64,000 nucleotides of DNA. Source: Ruminococcus sp. CAG:488. GTDB lineage: Bacteria; Bacillota; Clostridia; Oscillospirales; Acutalibacteraceae. Location of the stretch: contig HF999648.1 of assembly GCA_000434055.1 (NCBI GenBank), forward strand, positions 81,597-145,596, in the 5' to 3' direction. Under the pieces are notes generated by a model, which saw only the letters and a list, made by a program, of their open reading frames with translations, was not told the origin of the DNA and searched no databases. A program made the position numbers and the translations under genes. Positions 9,889-17,491 of this stretch are shown here, piece by piece. Each line of letters begins with the position of its first letter. Position 1 is the stretch's first letter.

Positions 9889-11265
9889 CTAAACCAAAAG
9901 TCCGCCGTTGATAAAGAGGGTTGCGAAGCCGAAGTAAATGAGCAGCGTAAGCGCATCAACAATAGTTGTAATCATCGGTCCTGCCATAAGTGCAGGGTCG
10001 AGATGCAAAAGCTTTGCCAGAATCGGCAATGCACAGCCTATCACCTTGGCAACGATAACGGCGCAAATCATTGCAAGGCAAACAACTATAAATGTGTTGC
10101 TTGAAATGTCATTGTGCGTTACCAGCTTGATGATCCACATTCTCGCATAGTTAACAACGGCAAGCGTCAAGCCGCAGAGAACAGCAACTCGGATTTCCTT
10201 CCAGATAATCTTGAAGAAATCCTTGATGTGAATATCGCCGAGGGCAAGTCCACGGATAACAAGGGTCGAAACCTGGTTGCCGCAGTTTCCGCCGGTGTCC
10301 ATAAGCATGGGAATGGAGGCGGTCAGACCGGCAATCATTGAAAGCTTATCCTCGAAGCCCTCGATTATCTGACCCGTAAAGGTTGCCGAAACCATGAGAA
10401 TAAGGAGCCACACGATTCGGTTTTTGTAAAGGGTGAAAATGCCTGTTTTAAGATATGAATCCTCAGAGGGCAACAGCAAAGCCATCTTTTCAAAGTCCTC
10501 TGTGTTCTCGTCTTCGATGACGTCAACGATATCGTCAATGGTGATGATACCGACAAGTCTTTCTTCCTTATCGACAACGGGAATTGAAAGCAGGTCGTAT
10601 TTCTTCGCAATTGCGGCAACCTCTTCCTGGTCGTCCATCGTGTTGACGAAAATGAGCTGCTCATCGTCCTCCATGATATCCTTAACGATCTGATTTTCGG
10701 GAGCAACAATGAGCTTGCGAAGCGGAACCGTTCCGACAAGCTTGCGTTTATCGTCCATACAGTAGCAGGTGTAAATCGTCTCCTTGTCGAGAGCGGTTTT
10801 TCTTATCATTTCTATCGCCTGTTTAACGGTATAGGTCTCAGGGAAAGAAACCATCTCGATAGTCATGATGCTTCCTGCCGAATTTTCGGGATATTGAAGG
10901 AATTTGTTAATAAGCTTTCTCGTGTCCGGCTTTGTGTGGGCAAGCACACGGGTTACGACGTTTGCCGGAACCTCCTCAAGGAAGTCAACCGCATCGTCAA
11001 GGAACATGTCCTCCATAAGGAATTCAAGCTCGGAATTTGTGATTGCGTCAACGATATTACCCTGAATATCGCCGGGCAAATAAGAAAAAGCATCAGCCGA
11101 TGATGTCTTGGGCAACAAGCGGAAAAGGCGAACCTGGTTTTCCGGTTCCATCTCCTCAATCAAGGCGGCAATATCAACGACATTCATTTCGCTGAGCATT
11201 TCCTTGATGGCAGAAAATTTGTTGTTGGCAAGCATCTTGCTGATGATTTCAACCATAGTGTCCAA
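9889..11265 (-). CDS. mgtE: Magnesium transporter MgtE
   Basis: 458 aa, the usual MgtE length. The N-terminal domain (about 1-130, EMEPENQVRLFRLLP) is followed by two CBS domains (about 135-255, with VPLRKLI and VGIITIDDIVDVIEDE) and a five-helix membrane domain carrying the selectivity motif PMLMDTGGNCGNQ and later AGPMITTIVDALTL. It imports Mg2+, with the cytoplasmic domains gating the channel by Mg2+ sensing. It is transcribed alone from the promoter at 11470-11499 and has a long leader that suggests RNA-level control. Confidence 0.95.
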   Translation of the reverse strand: MDTMVEIISKMLANNKFSAIKEMLSEMNVVDIAALIEEMEPENQVRLFRLLPKTSSADAFSYLPGDIQGNIVDAITNSELEFLMEDMFLDDAVDFLEEVPANVVTRVLAHTKPDTRKLINKFLQYPENSAGSIMTIEMVSFPETYTVKQAIEMIRKTALDKETIYTCYCMDDKRKLVGTVPLRKLIVAPENQIVKDIMEDDEQLIFVNTMDDQEEVAAIAKKYDLLSIPVVDKEERLVGIITIDDIVDVIEDENTEDFEKMALLLPSEDSYLKTGIFTLYKNRIVWLLILMVSATFTGQIIEGFEDKLSMIAGLTASIPMLMDTGGNCGNQVSTLVIRGLALGDIHIKDFFKIIWKEIRVAVLCGLTLAVVNYARMWIIKLVTHNDISSNTFIVVCLAMICAVIVAKVIGCALPILAKLLHLDPALMAGPMITTIVDALTLLIYFGFATLFINGGLLV

Positions 11266-11463
11266 TTTTAAGCGCCCCTTTCAGCACGGCACAAAACCGC
11301 GCTGCAGGCGTAATTTCAGCTCCGATCTCGCGAGAGGACGTCTGCAACGGTATTCATGCTGTGCAAATTATTGAATTTGTTCAAGTTTCGTTGCCCGTAG
11401 CTACTGTCACTACTCACTGAAATCTCACCTCACATTGAATTTTGGCAATTCCATTGAATTGAT
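11266..11463 (-). ncRNA. Structured 5' leader of mgtE, unidentified cis-regulatory RNA candidate
   Basis: About 198 nt separate the predicted start site from mgtE. On the minus strand an outer helix pairs 11417-11423 (ATTTCAG) with 11313-11319 (CTGAAAT). Inside it GCAACG (11389-11394) pairs with CGTTGC (11344-11349), enclosing a CAAATT/AATTTG hairpin. A separate eight-pair hairpin CAGCGCGG/CCGTGCTG lies closer to the gene. No U-tract follows, so translation control is more likely than termination. It lacks the conserved 3' motif of the M-box (GTGCTAAAGCTCTACG), so that family is not assigned. Confidence 0.5.
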
Positions 11464-11469
11464 ACGAAT

Positions 11470-11499
11470 ATTTTAACCCCGAAAAGGGGGTGTTGTCAA
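11470..11499 (-). promoter_or_regulatory. mgtE promoter
   Basis: Minus-strand TTGACA (11494-11499) and TTAAAA/TAAAAT (11470-11476) with a 17-18 bp spacer. Confidence 0.65.
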
Positions 11500-11578
11500 T
11501 AGCGATTAAGAAAAAATTATTGTTATATTCAGTCTTTGCAATTCAAAAAAATATATTCACTCATTCTGTCTGTCAATG

Positions 11579-11606
11579 TTGACTTTACAATTAAATGTGA
11601 TACAAT
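11579..11606 (+). promoter_or_regulatory. Promoter of the MurT-like operon
   Basis: TTGACT (11579-11584), 16-bp spacer, TACAAT (11601-11606); the first ATG is 46 bases downstream with GGGAGGATC before it. Confidence 0.7.
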
Positions 11607-11652
11607 AATAGCGTTAATTAAATGAACGTTTTATTTATTCGGGAGGATCAAA

Positions 11653-13020
11653 ATGCAAAAGCTAAAATTCATCTTAACTCTGCTCATCGGCAAGGGGCTT
11701 ATGCTCTTTTCAAATATCTTTGCCAAGGGCAGAGGAACAAATATGCCCGGCGCAAAGGCAAACAGAATTATGCCTGATTTCATCGGTCATTTTACGGGAA
11801 TCGACCCCGAGAAGGTTATTTTTATCACGGGCACAAACGGAAAATCCACAGCCAACAATATGATAGTTCACGCTCTCAGAGATTCCGGCAGAACAGTTTG
11901 CTCAAATCTTGAGGGTGCCAACATGATAGGCGGAATTGCAACAGCTCTCATCCGCAATTCAACGCTTACAGGCAAGGTTACAACGGAGTTTTTCTCTTTT
12001 GAGATCGACGAGCGTTCGCTTGCCGGTATTTATAAATATATCCCGGCTAAGAAGATATGCATAACAAACCTTCAGAAGGATCAGGTTCAGCGTAACGGCG
12101 AGCCGGATTACATCGTTCAGAAATTCCGCAAGGTATTTAACGACAGCATGACCTTCTTCCTCAATGACGGTGAGCCGAGATCAAAATCCTTCGAGGATTT
12201 TTCCGACAAGGTATACTACTACGGCGTTGACAAAACTCAGTATTCTTTCGTCAAGGACAAGTTCTACGACGTAACAATGCCCTGCCCCAAGTGCAACGAC
12301 AAGATTATTTTCGATTATTACAACGTTGACAATGTCGGCAAGTTTCACTGCGCAGGCTGTGATTTTTCATCCGAGAAAAAGGTTGATTTCTACGCTCAGA
12401 ACGTTGATTTCTCCGAGTGCAGCTTCGACTGTAACGGATATCGCTTCACCGTAACGAACAAGGAGCCTTTCTACATCTTCAACTATGCGCTTTGCATTGC
12501 CGTCTGCACAAAGCTCGGCATGACAAACGAGGAGCTTCAAAGGAGCTTTTCAAACTTTAAAAACATAAGCGGCCGCATGGAAACCCTCAAATACAAGACC
12601 AAGACACTCAAATATATCAGAATCAAACAGGAAAATCCCGAAACTCTCCAGACTGCGCTTGACTATATCGCAAAGGACGATTCGCCGAAGCTTCTTCTCA
12701 TGGGACTGGAGGAGCTCAAGGACTTCGACCCGTACTATACCAACACATTCTACGCTTTTGACGTTGATTTTGAGTCGCTTAAAAAGAACAACATCAAGCA
12801 CTATATCTGCTTCTCCGAGGCCGTTGCATATGACACTGCAAACAGAATGATTTATGCGGGTATCGACAGAAATGACATTTCGATACTTCCGAACGACAGC
12901 GACGAGGCAATTCTCAAGGAGCTTGACAAATTCGACGTTGACAATGTTTACCTTATCACGTGGCTCAAGAAATACCATGAGCTTGAAAAATCCACAAAGC
13001 AGTACGGAGGTAACGAATAA
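11653..13020 (+). CDS. MurT-like Mur ligase family protein
   Basis: 455 aa. The ATP site GTNGKST is at 60-66, the central Mur ligase domain has a KDQVQRNGEPD motif, and a four-cysteine zinc ribbon (CPKC ... CAGC, about 211-236) is inserted as in MurT. The C-terminal DUF1727 domain is present. In studied MurT proteins this domain supplies an Asp (D349 in S. aureus) that completes the GatD glutaminase triad, within an NDxxADGxDxSW-like stretch. Here the region (358-374, FDPYYTNTFYAFDVDF) does not match it. The gene overlaps the GatD-like gene by one base (TAATG). The ATP-dependent ligase half looks intact; substrate is unknown. Confidence 0.8.
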   Translation: MQKLKFILTLLIGKGLMLFSNIFAKGRGTNMPGAKANRIMPDFIGHFTGIDPEKVIFITGTNGKSTANNMIVHALRDSGRTVCSNLEGANMIGGIATALIRNSTLTGKVTTEFFSFEIDERSLAGIYKYIPAKKICITNLQKDQVQRNGEPDYIVQKFRKVFNDSMTFFLNDGEPRSKSFEDFSDKVYYYGVDKTQYSFVKDKFYDVTMPCPKCNDKIIFDYYNVDNVGKFHCAGCDFSSEKKVDFYAQNVDFSECSFDCNGYRFTVTNKEPFYIFNYALCIAVCTKLGMTNEELQRSFSNFKNISGRMETLKYKTKTLKYIRIKQENPETLQTALDYIAKDDSPKLLLMGLEELKDFDPYYTNTFYAFDVDFESLKKNNIKHYICFSEAVAYDTANRMIYAGIDRNDISILPNDSDEAILKELDKFDVDNVYLITWLKKYHELEKSTKQYGGNE

Positions 13021-13766
13021 TGAACACATTAAATATAACATGGCTTTATCCCGACCTGCTTAATCTCCACGGCGACCGCGGAAATCTCATGGCTTTTGAG
13101 CGTGTCGGAAAGGCAATGGGTCTCGACGTTAAAATCAACCGTATTGACACCTTCGCTCAGGAGATTGATTTTGAGAATTCCGACATTATCTTTATGAATG
13201 CGGGCGAAATAAAAACCGCAGCTTCAATAGTAAAAAGCATCAAAAAATACGGCGATGCCGTTTATAACTTCGCCGAGAGCGGAAAACCGATTATTGCAAT
13301 CGGAACAACGGGTATGGTTCTCATCAAGTCCACAAAAAGATGCGACGGCTCTGTTGTTGAAGGCCTCGGACTTCTTGACGCAACTGCTGTTGAACGCAAC
13401 GAGATTTACGGAGACGATCTTCAATTCTCTCTCTGCGAGGACAAAAATTTTGAAATCATGGCGGTTCAGATTCACCTTGTTGATTTCTTCCTTAACGACC
13501 CGTCAATCGCACTCGGAAAGCTCACTTACGGCAAGGGCAACAATGACAAGGATCAAACCGAGGGTGCAAAATACAAAAACGTTATCTTCACCAATGCGCT
13601 CGGTCCGGTATTCGTAAAGAATCCGTGGTACACGGAGAAGATAATCAACGAGGCTCTCAAGGCAAAGGGCTGCGAACAGTGCAAGCCGCTTGACGAAAGC
13701 TTTTTTGAAATCGAGCGCAATTCGTTCAAGACCGTAAGACGTTTCATAGATCAGAAAACGGAGTAA
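13020..13766 (+). CDS. GatD-like amidotransferase homologue lacking the catalytic Cys and His
   Basis: 248 aa with a GatD-type N-terminus (ITWLYPDLLNLHGDRGN) and class I glutamine amidotransferase fold markers. The nucleophile elbow, normally AxCGGYQ, reads IIAIGTTGM with Gly at 95 where GatD has Cys94. The motif around the catalytic His, normally LHGP, reads TNALGPVFV with Ala at 193. The frame is uninterrupted and well conserved elsewhere, so decay is unlikely. By sequence it should not hydrolyse glutamine. It is translationally coupled to the MurT-like gene and is followed five bases later by the racemase gene. Likely a structural or repurposed partner of the ligase. Confidence 0.8.
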   Translation: MNTLNITWLYPDLLNLHGDRGNLMAFERVGKAMGLDVKINRIDTFAQEIDFENSDIIFMNAGEIKTAASIVKSIKKYGDAVYNFAESGKPIIAIGTTGMVLIKSTKRCDGSVVEGLGLLDATAVERNEIYGDDLQFSLCEDKNFEIMAVQIHLVDFFLNDPSIALGKLTYGKGNNDKDQTEGAKYKNVIFTNALGPVFVKNPWYTEKIINEALKAKGCEQCKPLDESFFEIERNSFKTVRRFIDQKTE

Positions 13767-13770
13767 AAAT

Positions 13771-14805
13771 ATGTTTCCATGTATCGAAATAAGACCGGAC
13801 GGAATACTTCATAACCTTAAAATAATGAAGCAAAGATGTTCAGAAAACGGAATGTCTCTCTCGGTCGTTACAAAGATGCTTGTCGGCTATGAGCCTCTTG
13901 TGCGCTACCTCGTCGAGGAGGGCAAAATCAAGGCAATTTGCGATTCCAGAGTTGAAAACTTCATGGAATTTGTTGATATCAAGGCTGAAAAATGGCTGAT
14001 TCGCTCTCCTATGCTTTCGCAGGTGAGCGACGTTGTGAAGTTCACCGACGTCAGCCTTAACAGCGAGCTTGATGTGCTCCGTGCACTGAATGACGAAGCG
14101 AAGAAGCAGAATAAGCGCCATAAGGTCATTCTCATGTATGAATGCGGCGACTTACGTGACGGCTGCTATACAAACGAGCTAAAGTCTCTTGCGGACGAGA
14201 TCCTCAAAATGCCGAACCTTGAGCTTTACGGCGTAGGAACGAACCTCAGTTGTGTAAACGAGGTGCTCCCGAGTGAAAAAAACATGGCTCTGTTTGAGAA
14301 CGCCGTCAATGAAGTTCAGAAGGAATACAATATTAACCTTCCGATAGTTTCCGGCGGTGCGTCAAGCTCAATAAATATGCTTTTTGACGGCAAATTGCCG
14401 AAAGTCATCAACAATATGCGAATGGGTGAGTCGATTTTTCTTGGCAACATTCCCGTTTATGATGTTCCCTTTGACGGAGCGAGAGAGGACAATTTCATTC
14501 TTAAAGCCGAAATCATCGAGCTGAAAGAAAAGCCGAGTGTGCCCGAAATTCTTCCGCAGGACTGCGACAAGCTGATGAAGCGTGCAATAGTTGCGATCGG
14601 CAAGCAGGATATTTACCTGCCCGGACTTATCTGTGCAGACAAGCGAATGAAAATTGTCGGCGGCAGCAGTGATCACGTTGTTCTTGACGTAACCGACTGC
14701 AGCGACGATTATAAAGTCGGCTCAGTCGTAGATTTTAAAATGACCTACAACTGCCTGCTCAACGCAATGACATCAAAGTATGTTGAAAAAAATATATTGA
14801 AATAA
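13771..14805 (+). CDS. Ornithine/alanine racemase-like PLP enzyme (fold type III)
   Basis: 344 aa, matching the Orr/YhfX branch of the alanine racemase family. The PLP lysine is in SVVTKMLVG (about residue 32-33). Further family motifs are NSELDVLRALN, ECGDLRDGCY, the PLP-phosphate loop SGGASSSIN, NNMRMGESIFLG, ELKEKPSVP and AIGKQD. It probably interconverts L- and D-forms of an amino acid; the resemblance is closest to clostridial ornithine racemase. As last gene of the operon with the MurT/GatD-like pair it may supply a D-amino acid to the ligase, which is inference. Confidence 0.8.
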   Translation: MFPCIEIRPDGILHNLKIMKQRCSENGMSLSVVTKMLVGYEPLVRYLVEEGKIKAICDSRVENFMEFVDIKAEKWLIRSPMLSQVSDVVKFTDVSLNSELDVLRALNDEAKKQNKRHKVILMYECGDLRDGCYTNELKSLADEILKMPNLELYGVGTNLSCVNEVLPSEKNMALFENAVNEVQKEYNINLPIVSGGASSSINMLFDGKLPKVINNMRMGESIFLGNIPVYDVPFDGAREDNFILKAEIIELKEKPSVPEILPQDCDKLMKRAIVAIGKQDIYLPGLICADKRMKIVGGSSDHVVLDVTDCSDDYKVGSVVDFKMTYNCLLNAMTSKYVEKNILK

Positions 14806-14810
14806 AATCA

Positions 14811-14842
14811 GGCTGTGGCAAAAAATGTCACAGCCCTTTTCT
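14811..14842 (+). terminator. Terminator between convergent operons
   Basis: GGCTGTGGCA pairs with TGTCACAGCC around AAAAA, then TTTTC. It closes the racemase operon and may also serve the convergent HTH gene. Confidence 0.8.
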
Positions 14843-14844
14843 AT

Positions 14845-15846
14845 TTACTTTCTGCTTTTCTTTATTCCACAGCCGATGAGACCTATTCCAACCGCAGCGC
14901 ATGTGACCAGCACAGTCAGCAGCACATTTCCGTTGGTATATGTTGCCCAATCCGACAGATTGATTGCCATGTCTGCCGGCACATCATAAACCAAGCCGAC
15001 AAAATAGTTCGCAAGGAAAGCACAAATGCCGAATATAACCGTACAAATTCCGCCTTTTATCAGCCCGTTAAGTCTGAGACTGACAACAAGACCTGTTATC
15101 AGCAACGGACAGAAACAATAAAGAACCGTCAGCTCCGCACTGCGTAAATTTATCGGTATAAGAATTTGAACCGTTGCAACGAGAATGATTGTCAGCACCG
15201 TATCGGCAATAAAGCTTATAAATGTTTTATGCGTTGAAACAAATCCTGCTTTTGAATATTTTTTTAAAACAATCGGCAGAAATACGGCAGAATATCCAAG
15301 CAATGTCCCCATGACCGCTGTCGGGACCCATGTAATGCTCTTTGTTGCGATTCCGCATACAACAAGCAACAATATAACACCTATCGCCGATGAAGCAAGA
15401 TAGGCAAGCATCTTTTGATTACTGAAAAAATTCGTAACCGACGGGAAGAAAAGAAATGCACAAAAAAGACTCGCCGTAACAATGAACAGGGTCGAAAACG
15501 GCATGACGCCGCATAAGGCACAAATAAGGCAAATAATAAAACTAAAAATATATGCCGAGGTCGGGATCCAAAACGTAAGCTTTTGAATTCTCTCATATTT
15601 TGCCGACTGCTTTTTCATCTGCCGATATGCTGTGTCATCCGAAGCCGTGATAAGCTCCTTTTCGCTTATATTCAGCACACGGCAAATGTCGGAGATCATT
15701 GTGATGTCGGGATAATTAACTCCCCTCTCCCATTTTGAAACAGCCGACTCGGTCACAAAGAGCTGTTCGGCAAACTGCTTTTGAGAAAGTCCGGCATTCT
15801 CTCTCTTTATTCTGATGAATTTTCCAAGCATATTTTTTTCGATCAT
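14845..15846 (-). CDS. XRE-type HTH protein with multi-span membrane domain
   Basis: 333 aa. Residues 8-65 are a Cro/CI helix-turn-helix (LSQKQFAEQLFVTESAVSKWERGVNYPD). Residues about 85-330 are hydrophobic with eight or nine membrane spans and a basic C-terminus (GIKKSRK). This architecture is common in Clostridia and is thought to couple a membrane signal to local gene control. No target operon is adjacent; its own promoter region carries a 9-bp palindrome, so autoregulation is plausible. Confidence 0.8.
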   Translation of the reverse strand: MIEKNMLGKFIRIKRENAGLSQKQFAEQLFVTESAVSKWERGVNYPDITMISDICRVLNISEKELITASDDTAYRQMKKQSAKYERIQKLTFWIPTSAYIFSFIICLICALCGVMPFSTLFIVTASLFCAFLFFPSVTNFFSNQKMLAYLASSAIGVILLLVVCGIATKSITWVPTAVMGTLLGYSAVFLPIVLKKYSKAGFVSTHKTFISFIADTVLTIILVATVQILIPINLRSAELTVLYCFCPLLITGLVVSLRLNGLIKGGICTVIFGICAFLANYFVGLVYDVPADMAINLSDWATYTNGNVLLTVLVTCAAVGIGLIGCGIKKSRK

Positions 15847-15881
15847 AAGATCAATCCTTTCAACAAGTTAAAGTTGACAGC

Positions 15882-15928
15882 CGGGAACACACCGACGGAC
15901 GGCGCCTGTTCACCTCAGTGTTCCCGCA
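15882..15928 (-). promoter_or_regulatory. 9-bp inverted repeat in the leader of the HTH membrane gene
   Basis: CGGGAACAC and GTGTTCCCG are perfectly complementary, separated by 29 bases with a small CCG/CGG hairpin. The element lies between a minus-strand promoter and the HTH gene. It could be an operator or an mRNA hairpin. Confidence 0.45.
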
Positions 15929-15948
15929 CTTTCACCTTGCCGTAATTC

Positions 15949-15977
15949 TACGCCCACAGCTCGAAAAAGTCAATGGA
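15949..15977 (-). promoter_or_regulatory. Promoter of the HTH membrane gene
   Basis: On the minus strand TTGACT is followed after 17 bases by TAGAAT. Confidence 0.55.
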
Positions 15978-16190
15978 TTCTCAGTCAAGTGACGCACCTG
16001 CGACGTTTCAGCAAAAAAGCTCTGCAAAATAACAGTACAGGAAATAAGCAATTACCGCAATAGATGTCCTATCACTAACGCATTTATTTTTCCTTTATCT
16101 CAATTCATCTGTTTTTCTAAAAAAAATCAAAATTTTTTAGAAAAACACTTGATTTTATGATGATTATAGTATATAATATTCAAGCGTTGT

Positions 16191-16266
16191 CGGGGTGTAG
16201 CGCAGATGGTAGCGTGCTTGGTTCGGGACCAAGAGGCCGTGGGTTCAAATCCCGCCACTCCGACCA
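16191..16266 (+). tRNA. tRNA-Pro(CGG)
   Basis: Acceptor stem CGGGGTG pairs with CACTCCG with one G-T pair; discriminator A and encoded CCA. The anticodon stem CTTGG/CCAAG holds loop TTCGGGA, giving anticodon CGG. T-arm GTGGGTTCAAATCCCGC is canonical. It reads CCG proline codons and is the prophage integration target: the last 23 bases lie inside the 83-bp att repeat, so the gene stays intact after integration. Confidence 0.93.
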
Positions 16267-16326
16267 CTTACTGAAAGTCTTATTTATCAATGAAAACGTT
16301 GATAAATAAGGCTTTTTTCTTGTTTT
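16244..16326 (+). repeat. attL: left 83-bp prophage att repeat
   Basis: Identical over 83 bases to 52901-52983. It spans the tRNA-Pro T-loop to 3' end and the terminator behind it. Beyond the repeat the two flanks retain only about two-thirds identity over 28 bases. Confidence 0.95.
16279..16326 (+). terminator. tRNA-Pro terminator inside the att core
   Basis: CTTATTTATCAA and TTGATAAATAAG form a perfect 12-bp stem with loop TGAAAACG, followed by GCTTTTTTCTTG. A second copy sits in attR. Confidence 0.9.
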
Positions 16327-16371
16327 TAGCTTCTCTAATCCGCTTAATTTTACCGCAAATTACCTCTAAAA

Positions 16372-16412
16372 ATGCAAGTCAAAATGCAAGTATGCAAGTC
16401 AAAATGCAAGTC
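16372..16412 (+). repeat. Putative integrase arm-type sites, left cluster
   Basis: Four copies of ATGCAAGT(C) start at 16372, 16384, 16392 and 16404 (spacing 12, 8, 12), about 50-90 bases inside attL. The same motif occurs twice, 12 bp apart, next to attR. Integrases with an AP2-like N-terminal domain bind such direct repeats. Confidence 0.6.
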
Positions 16413-16432
16413 AAAATTAGTCCCATAACCGC

Positions 16433-16458
16433 AAAAATCCCCTCAGTCTGAGGGGATT
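16433..16458 (-). terminator. Terminator at the left end of prophage minus-strand genes
   Basis: Minus-strand ATCCCCTCAG and CTGAGGGGAT form a stem followed by TTTTT, just after the stop of the gene at 16476. Confidence 0.85.
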
Positions 16459-16475
16459 CCTGAACGCTCTATGTA

Positions 16476-17177
16476 CTACTCCACTTTATTTTGTAGTGTG
16501 GGTTCACCTACAACTATTCTTCCACATTGAAAAATACTATCTTTAAAAGATATCTCTGCTATGACATCTTGCTTGTAACTATTCATTTTCATGTCATCAA
16601 ATTTAATTGCAAAATTTAATCTATCACATAAATTCTCTTTATCAAAGTCCATATCGTCCTTAATTTTTAATTTGATTTTCAAATCGTTACTTTGATTTTT
16701 TTGGATTACATTAGAAATGCAATCAAACGGTTGTGAACAGTAATATTCAATAAAATTAGTTTCACATATGCAGTCTGACAATTCATCATATTCAACACAG
16801 CAATGGGTAGCTGTTCCGTTACCGATATTTTTAAATGGTATCGTTAAAGTATCTCCGCTCTCAAGACTAACATTCGGTTCATTTATTAAATATGGCATTA
16901 TCGAAATTCTATTTATCTCATTCTGAGCATCGATTCGTTTTTGGTTTCCCTCTTTAAGTACTTTTATCTGTTCTTGGTGCATAGTTTTTGTTTCTTCAAT
17001 ATCTTTCAGATGTTTTTTTTGTTGTATTTTCATATTTTTGTTTGCCCGTTTTTTTTCGACTATCAGTGTAATTATCATTATAATAATCGGCACTACTGTT
17101 GATAATAACATGGATATAACATCCAAGACTCCGAACTCTTTCCATTTTAAAAGATGTTCTAAAAGATTTAATTTCAT
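16476..17177 (-). CDS. Membrane-anchored coiled-coil protein, unknown (prophage accessory)
   Basis: 233 aa. A hydrophobic span near residues 18-42 (VISMLLSTVVPIIIMIITLIV) is followed by a Lys/Glu/Gln-rich coiled coil (about 43-90) and a beta-rich cytoplasmic domain containing IPFKNIGNGTATHC. Good ribosome site AAAGGAGATTTTAA before ATG 17177. It lies between the lysis genes and attL, the usual place for lysogenic-conversion genes. The layout resembles the small protein at 46154 on the other side of the prophage. No function recognised; superinfection exclusion is only a guess. Confidence 0.6.
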   Translation of the reverse strand: MKLNLLEHLLKWKEFGVLDVISMLLSTVVPIIIMIITLIVEKKRANKNMKIQQKKHLKDIEETKTMHQEQIKVLKEGNQKRIDAQNEINRISIMPYLINEPNVSLESGDTLTIPFKNIGNGTATHCCVEYDELSDCICETNFIEYYCSQPFDCISNVIQKNQSNDLKIKLKIKDDMDFDKENLCDRLNFAIKFDDMKMNSYKQDVIAEISFKDSIFQCGRIVVGEPTLQNKVE

Positions 17178-17239
17178 TTAAAATCTCCTTTTATAAAACC
17201 GTCCCGCCAACCAAAACGGTTTTATTTTAATACTTTACT

Positions 17240-17347
17240 TTAATTTATTTTGTTTTTATCGACCCAAAATCGGAAAACTTTGAGTCCGTAGGCTGACGCA
17301 TAAATGCGACGGCCCTTTACTGTGATATACGGTGTATAAACCCACAT
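17240..17347 (-). CDS. 35-aa basic aromatic miniprotein
   Basis: From ATG 17347 (GGAG eight bases upstream) it reads MWVYTPYITVKGRRIYASAY and ends FRFWVDKNKIN. It is rich in Tyr, Trp and basic residues, with no membrane span. Similar short Y-I-T-x-K-G-x-R-I-Y-A peptides seem to recur in Firmicutes, but I cannot verify that here. A longer in-frame start at 17446 lacks a ribosome site. A minus-strand promoter (TTGCAC, 18 bp, TATCAT) lies upstream. Confidence 0.5.
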   Translation of the reverse strand: MWVYTPYITVKGRRIYASAYGLKVFRFWVDKNKIN

Positions 17348-17375
17348 TAGCATCATCTCCTTTACAAAAAAATGC

Positions 17376-17404
17376 TTGCAAAAAGAATGATATTGTGGTA
17401 CAAT
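17376..17404 (+). promoter_or_regulatory. Plus-strand promoter within palindromes, opposite to local genes
   Basis: TTGCAA (17376-17381), 17-bp spacer, TACAAT (17399-17404). The region contains CTTGCA/TGCAAG and ATTGT/ACAAT inverted repeats and overlaps a minus-strand promoter for the 35-aa gene. Confidence 0.55.
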
Positions 17405-17410
17405 AAATTT

Positions 17411-17491
17411 GTGCAAGATATCGTACCGTTGGCGGACAGATATCATTTTTTATGAAAAGAGTTTAATGTTGGTAGCATTAAGCTCTTTTTT
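17411..17491 (+). ncRNA. Candidate ~80-nt antisense RNA ending under the 3' end of immA
   Basis: It starts downstream of the plus-strand promoter and ends at a 13-bp hairpin (17456-17468 with 17476-17488) followed by six T. The last 40 bases are antisense to the immA stop region. No ORF is visible in it. Confidence 0.4.

Noticed and set aside
11266..11463. M-box (ykoK) riboswitch upstream of mgtE
   Set aside because: The conserved 3' motif and overall helix order of the M-box are not present.
13020..13766. Loss of GatD catalytic residues due to a frameshift
   Set aside because: The frame is continuous, coupled at both ends, and motifs before and after each changed site are intact.
16372..16412. 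Short spaced repeats that could suggest a CRISPR array
   Set aside because: Units are 9 bp with 3-bp or no spacers, and the same motif lies at the other prophage end; integrase sites fit better. No cas genes occur.
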